Of a DNA stretch of 6,581 nt, positions 1-4,951 are shown piece after piece. Source of the DNA: an uncultured Clostridia bacterium (GTDB lineage: Bacteria; Bacillota; Clostridia; Oscillospirales; CAG-272); the NCBI GenBank assembly GCA_946040935.1, contig CAMGCN010000057.1, forward strand, positions 1-6,581, given 5' to 3'. Positions within the stretch are counted from its first letter, which is position 1. Each line of letters opens with the position of its first letter. Position numbers and translations under genes: made by a program. A model generated the notes under the pieces. That model had not been told where the DNA came from. It saw only the letters and a list, made by a program, of their open reading frames with translations, and ran no database searches.

Positions 1-653
1 AGCTCGATTTTTCCGTCTTTGTCGCCAACAAATCGTGCAGTAAACTCGTAGCCTTTTTCTGTTTTGAGAAGATAAGAAAGCGTCCAGTATTCTTCCGAAA
101 CAAAGCTGTTTATCTCTTCTTCTCTTTCTACAATAATGCGTGTGGCAACCGACTGTACACGTCCTGCTGAAAGTCCGCTTTTTACGGTTTTCCAAAGATA
201 AGGACTGAGCTTATATCCCACGATTCTGTCGAGTATTCTGCGGGTCTGCTGTGCATTCACCAGGTCCATATCAATACAGCGCGGAGTTTTGATGGCGTCT
301 TTTATCGCGCTTTTTGTAATTTCGTTAAAGGTGACGCGCATCGCGTTTTCAGGCTCTATGCCGAGCAGGGTGGCAAGATGCCATGAAATAGCCTCTCCTT
401 CGCGGTCGGCGTCGGTTGCGAGAAAAATCTTGTTTGCGTTTTTCGCATCATTTTTAAGGCTTGCGATGAGCTTGCCTTTTCCTCTTATATTGATATATTT
501 AGGCTCGAAGTTTGATTCAATGTCAACGCCGAGGGAACTTTTGGGCAGGTCTCTGATGTGACCGTTTGAGGCGACAACCTTGTAGTTAGAGCCTAAAAAT
601 CCTTTAATCGTATGTGCTTTTGTCGGCGATTCCACTATTACTAAATTTGCCAT
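1..653 (-). CDS. topA: DNA topoisomerase I (type IA), N-terminal part, cut by window edge
   Basis: Type IA topoisomerase, which relaxes negative supercoils by passing strands through a transient single-strand break. Only the first 217 codons are in the window (the family is usually near 700 residues), so the active-site tyrosine is not visible. The TOPRIM domain is clear: Glu8 lies in the opening motif VESPTKAHTIKG (7-18), and the acidic metal-binding motif ATDADREGEAISWHL (79-93) carries Asp81, Asp83 and Glu85. The conserved stretch NAQQTRRILDRIVGYKLSP (133-151) and the motif SAGRVQSVATR (162-172) follow. The ATG at 651-653 is the family start. Its ribosome binding site, AAAGGA, lies in the last codons of dprA, whose stop is only 6 bases upstream, so the two genes are very likely co-transcribed and perhaps translationally coupled. 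Identification is secure. Confidence 0.97.
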   Translation of the reverse strand, partial: MANLVIVESPTKAHTIKGFLGSNYKVVASNGHIRDLPKSSLGVDIESNFEPKYINIRGKGKLIASLKNDAKNANKIFLATDADREGEAISWHLATLLGIEPENAMRVTFNEITKSAIKDAIKTPRCIDMDLVNAQQTRRILDRIVGYKLSPYLWKTVKSGLSAGRVQSVATRIIVEREEEINSFVSEEYWTLSYLLKTEKGYEFTARFVGDKDGKIE

Positions 654-659
654 TTATAA

Positions 660-1841
660 TTATCCTTTCAGGTTTGTTCTTATAAATAAATCTCCCGGCA
701 ATTCTTTTGCCTCCTCACGCATGGTAAGGGTAGAGAGATATGCGACCGCTTCTGTTATTGTCAGTCCTGTCTGTTCGGAAATCTCTTCGGGAGATTTCGG
801 TATCGAGCATAAAGCATTATATACCGCTTTCTCATTATCATTCATTATACGCGGCACATTATCTGATTCTGTTTCCTTTTTTGAAATATCTTTTTTCTTT
901 TTGTTAAATTTGAGCTTTTTGCTTGCTTTTACGGCTTCGAGCGGATTTACTGTGGAGGGGTGAAGCATCTGATAGTCCGCGACAATGTCGAGAGGATTTG
1001 TAACAGGTTTTGCGCCCTGCTGTATAAGCATATTTGTGCCGACGCTGAGCGGAGAGTCAATGTTTCCGGGAACAGCGTACAGGGTGCGTCCCTGATTCAG
1101 CGCTCTGTTTGCCGTAATAAGCGAGCCGCTCTGTTCGGGCGCCTCAACGACCAATACTCCGTCGCATATTCCGCTGATGATTCTGTTTCTCTCGGGGAAG
1201 GTTGTGCGTGTCGGTTGGAAAAGGGGTGGATATTCGGAAATAATACTGCCGTTATTTTTAATGTTATGATAGAGAGCTTCGTTCTCTTTCGGATATATAA
1301 CATCGACGCCGCAGCCGAGGACGGCGACGGTAAGCGCGCCTGCATTGAGAGCAGCAATATGAGAAGCTTTATCAATTCCGTATGCCATACCGCTCACTAC
1401 GGTTATACCGGCGCGTGCTAAACCCTCACAAATATACCTAGCGCATTTCGTTCCGTATTCCGAGCAGGATCTTGTACCTACAGATGCTATATATACTCCT
1501 TTTGAAAAGTCAGGAATTCTTCCTTTGCAATAAAGAAGAACAGGAGGGTCGGGAATCATACGAAGCTTACTCGGATATCTTTCGTCGCAAAAAGGAATTA
1601 TAAAAACATCGTTTTCATCACAATATTCGCAAATGCTTCTTGCTTGGGCGAGACTTTTATCACAGAGGGCGGCTTTTACGGGTTTAGGCAGAACCTCGTC
1701 AAAGTCGTCATTCTTTTCAAAATCATAGTCATATACTTCTTCGGCGGTATCAAAAGAGAGAAGAAGCAGTCCCGCGGTTTTATAAGCAGGCAGAGTAGCG
1801 CAGGAAAACCATATCCATTTTGTTAAATCACAACTATCCAT
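660..1841 (-). CDS. dprA: DNA-processing protein DprA (Smf), RecA loader in natural transformation
   Basis: A 393-residue DprA/Smf protein. In the family it binds incoming single-stranded DNA in the cytoplasm and loads RecA. It is kept widely even in species not known to be competent. Residues 1-75 are a poorly conserved N-terminal region. The extended Rossmann (DprA) domain spans about 78-285, with VGTRSCSEYG (121-130), SGMAYGID (150-157), TFPERNRIISG (214-224), SGSLITA (238-244) and VPGNIDSPLSVGTN (257-270). A lysine-rich linker (about 307-322) joins it to a C-terminal winged-helix-like domain (about 335-390), as in full-length family members. The start ATG overlaps the end of the upstream methyltransferase gene by 8 bases, and the upstream ribosome binding site is weak (GGGAA), which suggests translational coupling. 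The downstream neighbour topA is a common partner of dprA in Firmicutes. Confidence 0.97.
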   Translation of the reverse strand: MDSCDLTKWIWFSCATLPAYKTAGLLLLSFDTAEEVYDYDFEKNDDFDEVLPKPVKAALCDKSLAQARSICEYCDENDVFIIPFCDERYPSKLRMIPDPPVLLYCKGRIPDFSKGVYIASVGTRSCSEYGTKCARYICEGLARAGITVVSGMAYGIDKASHIAALNAGALTVAVLGCGVDVIYPKENEALYHNIKNNGSIISEYPPLFQPTRTTFPERNRIISGICDGVLVVEAPEQSGSLITANRALNQGRTLYAVPGNIDSPLSVGTNMLIQQGAKPVTNPLDIVADYQMLHPSTVNPLEAVKASKKLKFNKKKKDISKKETESDNVPRIMNDNEKAVYNALCSIPKSPEEISEQTGLTITEAVAYLSTLTMREEAKELPGDLFIRTNLKG

Positions 1842-2586
1842 TTTTGCTTAATTCCCACATAAGTACTGTTGCGGCAGACGCTGCGTTGAGAGATTCGGTG
1901 TTTTCATCCATAGGTATTATTACAGGCATATCGCACAAAGAAATGGTTTCTTCAGATAGGCCGTGACCTTCATTTCCTATTACAAAACAAGTTTTACAGT
2001 CTATATTGATTTTTCTTAAATCCACCGCAGAAGGCGTAAGTGCGGCGGCACAGAGATTATATCCGTTTTTCTTTAGATTGTCAATGGCGTTTTTTGAGTC
2101 GGAGATTTTAATGCTGACCTTAAATGCCGCTCCCATGGACGAGCGTACGCTTTTTGGAGAAAAAGGGTCGGCGCAGTTGTCGCAAAGTATCAGCTCGCCG
2201 ACGCCGAATGCGGCGGCGGTTCTGATAAGTGTTCCTACATTTCCCGGGTCGGAAAGAGAACACGCTATAAAACGCTTTTCATTTTTCGGTGAAATATCCG
2301 GCTTTACCGCAACACAAAAAATGCCGTCGGGAGCCTTATCATCGCTCAATTTTTCATAAACTCCGTCGGTGACATGAGTGCATATAACGCCGTCCGGCAT
2401 ATTGTGAGTTTTTATATATTTTTCGGATACAAATACATCAGAAAATACTATGCCCGCGGAAATTGCTTCACAAAAAAGCTTATGTCCCTCAAAACAAAAG
2501 AGATTACATTTATCCCTTGTTTTTTTATCTTTAAGCTTTATTGCCTCGGTTATTTTTTTATTGTTACGTGAAGATATAATTTCCAT
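1834..2586 (-). CDS. SpoU/TrmH-family RNA 2'-O-ribose methyltransferase (RlmB/YsgA-like)
   Basis: A 250-residue SPOUT-class, SAM-dependent methyltransferase that probably methylates a ribose 2'-OH in 23S rRNA. The N-terminal part (about 1-100) matches the L30e-like SpoU substrate-binding domain. The knotted SPOUT domain carries motif 1 LSDPGNVGTLIRTA (111-124), motif 2 FVIGNEGHGL (201-210) and motif 3 IPMDENTESLNAASAA (224-239); Arg122, Asn205, Glu206, Ser232 and Asn234 are the positions expected of active members. I chose the ATG at 2584-2586 because the family typically opens with a sequence like MEIISSRNNKKI. A TTG seven codons upstream (2607) is open but abuts the rplT terminator and lacks a ribosome binding site; the chosen ATG has no strong one either. 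The gene lies 51 bases after rplT and overlaps dprA by 8 bases. B. subtilis RlmP/YsgA has the same architecture, but the target nucleotide cannot be read from sequence. Confidence 0.92.
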   Translation of the reverse strand: MEIISSRNNKKITEAIKLKDKKTRDKCNLFCFEGHKLFCEAISAGIVFSDVFVSEKYIKTHNMPDGVICTHVTDGVYEKLSDDKAPDGIFCVAVKPDISPKNEKRFIACSLSDPGNVGTLIRTAAAFGVGELILCDNCADPFSPKSVRSSMGAAFKVSIKISDSKNAIDNLKKNGYNLCAAALTPSAVDLRKINIDCKTCFVIGNEGHGLSEETISLCDMPVIIPMDENTESLNAASAATVLMWELSKNG

Positions 2587-2602
2587 ATTACTAATATAAA
2601 AA

Positions 2603-2633
2603 TACAAAGAAAAGCCGGAAATACCGGCTTTTC
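2603..2633 (-). terminator. Intrinsic terminator after rplT
   Basis: A perfect 10-bp inverted repeat, GAAAAGCCGG (2609-2618) and CCGGCTTTTC (2624-2633), encloses a 5-base loop. In the minus-strand transcript the hairpin is followed by a broken U-rich run (the UUUUC arm, then UUUGUAUUUUUAU). It starts 4 bases after the rplT stop codon, the expected site for ending the ribosomal-protein operon. The U-run is interrupted, and the methyltransferase-dprA-topA genes follow at once on the same strand with no clear promoter of their own, so partial readthrough is likely. The A-rich 5' arm makes it formally symmetric, but nothing on the plus strand needs it. Confidence 0.85.
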
Positions 2634-2637
2634 AAAC

Positions 2638-2994
2638 TTATTTAAGTGCAGCTTTAGCTTTTTCTGCGAGAGCGGCGAATGCTTCCTTATCGGAAACCGC
2701 AATCTCGGAGAGCATCTTTCTGTTGAGCTCGATTCCTGCTTTTTTAAGTCCGTTCATAAATGTTGAGTAGTTCATACCGCAAACTTTAGCTTGAGCGGAT
2801 ATTCTTGTAATCCAAAGAGAACGGAAATCTCTCTTTTTCTGTTTTCTTCCGACATAAGCATAGTTGCCGCTCTTCATAACGGCTTGTTTTGCCATCTTGA
2901 AGTGCTTGCTTTTTGAACCCCAATAGCCCTTTGCGGCCTTAAGTACTTTATTTCTTCTCTTGCGCGTCATCATAGCGCCTTTTACTCTTGCCAT
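2638..2994 (-). CDS. rplT: 50S ribosomal protein L20
   Basis: Complete 118-residue bL20, the usual length. It is an early 23S rRNA-binding assembly protein of the large subunit and, in Firmicutes and E. coli, the autogenous repressor of its own operon. The basic N-terminal extension ([26 protein letters not shown], in two parts 1-16 and 17-26) and the globular core with [11 protein letters not shown] (57-67) and [11 protein letters not shown] (91-101) are all characteristic. The start ATG is preceded by a strong AGGAGG at 3003-3008. The gene follows rpmI by 24 bases and is followed by an intrinsic terminator. The RNA leader upstream of infC is the likely site at which this protein represses the operon. 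Confidence 0.99.
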   Translation of the reverse strand: MARVKGAMMTRKRRNKVLKAAKGYWGSKSKHFKMAKQAVMKSGNYAYVGRKQKKRDFRSLWITRISAQAKVCGMNYSTFMNGLKKAGIELNRKMLSEIAVSDKEAFAALAEKAKAALK

Positions 2995-3018
2995 TTGTGT
3001 ATCCTCCTGTGTTCTCGA

Positions 3019-3213
3019 TTATTTCTGAATCAGCTTCTTGATGGTAGGTGCCATAGAAGTGCTGAGGTAGCCGGCTTTTCTGAGGGCTCTCTTACGCTTT
3101 GTGGTCTTTAACCCGAGTTTGTGTCTGCGAAATGTGTGATTTAATTTCACCTTTCCGCCTTTTGTAACGGAAAATCTTTTTGCAGTAGCCTTATGTGTTT
3201 TGATTTTGCTCAT
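3019..3213 (-). CDS. rpmI: 50S ribosomal protein L35
   Basis: Complete 64-residue bL35, a small basic large-subunit protein of normal length. Diagnostic segments are MSKIKTHKATAKRF (1-14), the HTFRRHKLGLKTTKRKR region (26-42) and LSTSMAPTIKKLI (50-62). The reading frame is open six codons further upstream, but the ATG at 3211-3213 gives the family N terminus and has AAAGGAG just upstream. That ribosome binding site begins in the infC stop codon (TGA at 3228-3230), leaving 14 bases between the genes, consistent with coupled translation. Confidence 0.99.
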   Translation of the reverse strand: MSKIKTHKATAKRFSVTKGGKVKLNHTFRRHKLGLKTTKRKRALRKAGYLSTSMAPTIKKLIQK

Positions 3214-3227
3214 TTTTGTATCTCCTT

Positions 3228-3785
3228 TCACTTAGCTGCGTTTTGTTTAGCAGGCAAAATAAACATTGTCATAAACCGTCCCTCAAGGACAGGCGTCTTG
3301 TCTACCGTGCCGAATTCGGCGCAATCAGCGGCAAAACGGGCGAGCAGATCTCGTCCTATTTCCTGATGGGTCATTTGTCTGCCGCGGAATTTAAGGACAA
3401 CTTTAACTTTGTTTCCGGCCTTAAGAAATCTCTTTGCGTTGTTGACTTTTGTGTTAAAGTCGTTTGTGTCGATAAGACATGAAAGCTGAACTTCTTTGAT
3501 ATCAACACGCTGTTGCTTTTTCTTTGCTTCCTTTTCTTTCTTATCCCGGTCGAATTTGAACTTGCCGTAATCAATAATTCTGCACACCGGAGGGTCGCTT
3601 TGCGGCGCAAAAAGAGCAAGGTCAAGTCCTTTTTCGTATGCCAAATTAAGCGCGTCAGCAACCTTCATGACTCCGAGCTGTTCAGAGTCATCGCCGATAA
3701 CTCTCACTTGTTTAGAACGTGAAAATCCGGGAGCGGAAAATATCTCCTCGTTTGTGAGATGATTTTTAGAATTTACGTTTTTGAT
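3228..3785 (-). CDS. infC: Translation initiation factor IF-3 (AUC start)
   Basis: IF3 binds the 30S subunit, prevents 50S joining and checks start-codon and initiator-tRNA fidelity. Read from the ATC at 3783-3785 it is 185 residues, close to the usual 170-180. Landmarks: N domain about 11-80, with NEEI (12-15), VRVIG (27-31), EQLG (35-38) and PPVCRIIDYGKFKF (65-78); lysine-rich linker 82-93; C domain 95-180, with DFNTKVNNAKRFL (109-121), VVLKFRGRQMTHQEIG (129-144) and LEGRFMTMFILP (167-178). No ATG, GTG or TTG occurs at a suitable place. GGAGG at 3794-3798 stands 8 bases before this ATC, matching the known use of rare start codons (AUU in E. coli) for IF3 autoregulation. About 7 extra residues lie between NEEI and VRVIG (FSAPGFSRSKQ) compared with E. 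coli. An upstream in-frame ATG (3905) is rejected because it would translate the leader. Confidence 0.95.
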   Translation of the reverse strand: MKNVNSKNHLTNEEIFSAPGFSRSKQVRVIGDDSEQLGVMKVADALNLAYEKGLDLALFAPQSDPPVCRIIDYGKFKFDRDKKEKEAKKKQQRVDIKEVQLSCLIDTNDFNTKVNNAKRFLKAGNKVKVVLKFRGRQMTHQEIGRDLLARFAADCAEFGTVDKTPVLEGRFMTMFILPAKQNAAK

Positions 3786-3793
3786 GTGGAATA

Positions 3794-3798
3794 CCTCC
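3794..3798 (-). promoter_or_regulatory. infC ribosome binding site, fixes the AUC start
   Basis: GGAGG in the transcript, 8 bases upstream of the ATC at 3783-3785. It is the only strong Shine-Dalgarno sequence near the IF3 N terminus and sits just downstream of the leader terminator, so it is made only when transcription reads through. It is also one arm of a long complementarity with an upstream anti-Shine-Dalgarno segment (3851-3865). Confidence 0.85.
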
Positions 3799-3802
3799 GT
3801 GC

Positions 3803-3835
3803 AAAATAAAAAAGTACGACACAGATGTACCGTAC
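3803..3835 (-). terminator. Intrinsic terminator (attenuator) in the infC leader
   Basis: In the transcript, GTACGGTAC (3835-3827) pairs with GUGUCGUAC (3822-3814) around an AUCU loop. This gives a 9-bp stem with two G-U pairs, followed directly by UUUUUUAUUUU (3813-3803). It is a textbook intrinsic terminator lying before the infC ribosome binding site, about 100 nt after the predicted transcription start, so it would abort transcription of the whole operon. Known Firmicutes infC operons are controlled by L20-promoted termination at such a site. Confidence 0.88.
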
Positions 3836-3923
3836 AATATAACCGCATCATTTTGCGGAGGTATTGACCGTATCGGGCTTTGCTCATACGGTGAGAACGG
3901 AACATTCTGCTTTATTTTTGTTG

Positions 3924-3952
3924 ATTATATCACTATTTTACTCGTCTGTCAA
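3924..3952 (-). promoter_or_regulatory. Sigma-A-type promoter of the infC operon
   Basis: TTGACA (3952-3947) and TATAAT (3929-3924) are separated by exactly 17 bases, and a TG one base before the -10 adds an extended -10 element. Every consensus position matches, so this is a very strong promoter, as expected for a ribosomal-protein operon that is then throttled at its attenuator. Transcription should start near 3917. Confidence 0.92.
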
Positions 3953-3985
3953 GACCTTTTCTGAGTTTTTTGAATAACTTCGCAC

Positions 3986-4013
3986 TTGATTTTATTCTAT
4001 CATGTGATATAAT
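3986..4013 (+). promoter_or_regulatory. Sigma-A-type promoter of the envelope-gene operon
   Basis: TTGATT (3986-3991), a 16-base spacer and TATAAT (4008-4013), with a TG one base before the -10 (extended -10). It diverges from the infC promoter; the two -35 boxes are 33 bases apart. Transcription should start near 4020, giving a leader of about 25 nt. A short inverted repeat, TATCA-TG-TGATA (3998-4009), overlaps the -10 box and could be an operator, though five-base arms in AT-rich DNA are weak evidence. Confidence 0.8.
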
Positions 4014-4044
4014 GTAGATGAAATAAATTAAAGGTAAGCGTTAT

Positions 4045-4944
4045 ATGCCGGAAAATAAAGAAAACACGAAAAAAACTGATAAAAAAACGTCGCCGATAAG
4101 AGCGCTGTTTTTGCTTTATTTGATTACTTTTGCCATTGTTTTGATTTTGGTAAGCGCTTTTTTTGCGATAGCACTCAATTCACAGCGTATAATTAAATTT
4201 TTTCAGCATGACTCTTATACATATCAGCTCGGTGAGGATAAGCAGGACGGCACCGTGACGCGTGTGCTTTCCGATTCCCAACTGTTTTTTGACGGTGTTT
4301 TATATTTTTCAATGGAAGATATTTCCTCTCTGTGCGAGCTTACTGTAACAGGCGATTTTACAAAGAGAACATATTTTCCCGCGGATGATGACACACAGTA
4401 TGTGACATTTTTTTATTCGTCGGATAAAATAATTATCAACGGCGAAACGACAAACATGAAAGATATCATGTTTGAAAAGAACGGGGTCGTTTATGTTCCT
4501 GCTTCATTTTTCTATAGTTTTTCAAGTGGGATAAGTATAAACGTCGATTATGAGAAAAATAAGATTACCGTGAGCAGAATATCAATCGGAAGCGAATATA
4601 ATACTCTCGGTGAAGAACAGCATATTTATCAGAATATATCTTTTATGTCCGGCTCGAGCAATGTGATTGAGCATCTTAACGATAAAGAGGTATTTGCGAA
4701 TACCTCTCCTGTTGACAAAAAAGATGATGACGCCGATAATAAAACCGACGGAACTCAAAGCGCGCAGGACTCCGACAATTCCGATAATATAAACGGCGGT
4801 TCGGACAATACGCAGCAAGATAATACCGTTCAGACTGACGATTCCTCCGGGGCCGTCGGCTCTGACCAAACTCAAGCGACAGACAGAGTCGTTTCAGGTT
4901 CGGACAATACATCGGATGTGCTGTTAAATAACATTTTAGAGTGA
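4045..4944 (+). CDS. Membrane-anchored extracytoplasmic protein, copper-amine-oxidase-N-like domain, acidic tail
   Basis: A 299-residue protein of unknown function. A lysine-rich cytoplasmic N terminus (1-17) is followed by one hydrophobic segment (about 20-44), probably an uncleaved signal anchor. The rest should lie outside the membrane. Residues about 75-180 resemble the copper amine oxidase N-terminal-like domain common in Firmicutes surface proteins: IIINGETTNMKD (129-140), a short turn, GVVYVPASFFYSF (147-159), then ISINVDYEKNKITVSRI (163-179). This fold does not imply copper or oxidase activity. From about 215 the protein becomes an Asp/Asn/Ser/Thr/Gln-rich, probably disordered tail. 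It has a good promoter and AAAGGT at 4030-4035. The next gene begins 7 bases after its stop, so a shared envelope role with the VanY-like peptidase is inferred. The domain call is from pattern recognition only. Confidence 0.85.
   Translation: MPENKENTKKTDKKTSPIRALFLLYLITFAIVLILVSAFFAIALNSQRIIKFFQHDSYTYQLGEDKQDGTVTRVLSDSQLFFDGVLYFSMEDISSLCELTVTGDFTKRTYFPADDDTQYVTFFYSSDKIIINGETTNMKDIMFEKNGVVYVPASFFYSFSSGISINVDYEKNKITVSRISIGSEYNTLGEEQHIYQNISFMSGSSNVIEHLNDKEVFANTSPVDKKDDDADNKTDGTQSAQDSDNSDNINGGSDNTQQDNTVQTDDSSGAVGSDQTQATDRVVSGSDNTSDVLLNNILE
4798..4910 (+). repeat. Exact 14-base direct repeat inside the acidic tail
   Basis: GGTTCGGACAATAC occurs at 4798-4811 and again at 4897-4910, in the same frame, each time coding Gly-Ser-Asp-Asn-Thr. 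The coordinates span both copies and the DNA between. It lies in the low-complexity tail of the upstream envelope gene and looks like a remnant of tail growth by duplication rather than a mobile-element footprint. Confidence 0.6.
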
Positions 4945-4951
4945 GGTTTAT

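Larger units (their letters stand above)
3786..3917 (-). promoter_or_regulatory. infC-rpmI-rplT leader, probable L20-responsive attenuator
   Basis: Untranslated leader of about 132 nt between the predicted start of transcription and the infC start codon. In 5'-to-3' order the transcript holds: a hairpin ACCGUAU/AUACGGU (3892-3886 with 3873-3867); a segment AAUACCUCCGCAAAA (3865-3851) complementary to the infC ribosome binding site; a small hairpin CCGCA/UGCGG (3858-3843); the intrinsic terminator (3835-3803); then the ribosome binding site. The first arm ACCGUA could also pair with UACGGU in the terminator's 5' arm, a possible antiterminator. Position and layout fit the L20 leader class, in which L20 binds an rRNA-like fold and promotes termination. 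The L20-binding motif itself was not verified. The class call is inference from context; the hairpins and repeats are seen directly. Confidence 0.8.

Noticed and set aside
960..1421. Open plus-strand frame of 153 codons opposite dprA.
   Set aside because: Shadow of a strongly conserved gene on the other strand; composition and sequence resemble no family, and no promoter or ribosome binding site supports it.
2587..2607. TTG start for the RNA methyltransferase, adding seven residues.
   Set aside because: No ribosome binding site upstream, it lies against the rplT terminator, and the family N terminus begins at the ATG at 2584-2586.
3214..3231. Six-residue upstream extension of L35 (MKGDTK).
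   Set aside because: It would start on the infC stop region and place the clear AAAGGAG inside the gene; L35 starts at MSKIKTHKATAKRF.
3786..3905. A 40-residue N-terminal extension of IF3 from the ATG at 3905 (or the ATG at 3887).
   Set aside because: The frame is open through the leader, but it would begin about 12 nt after the predicted transcription start without a good ribosome binding site. It would translate the terminator and hairpins, and it adds residues unlike any IF3. The ATC with GGAGG fits better.
4045..4944. Copper-dependent amine oxidase.
   Set aside because: Only the small N-terminal-like domain is suggested; the catalytic domain with the topaquinone tyrosine and copper histidines is absent.
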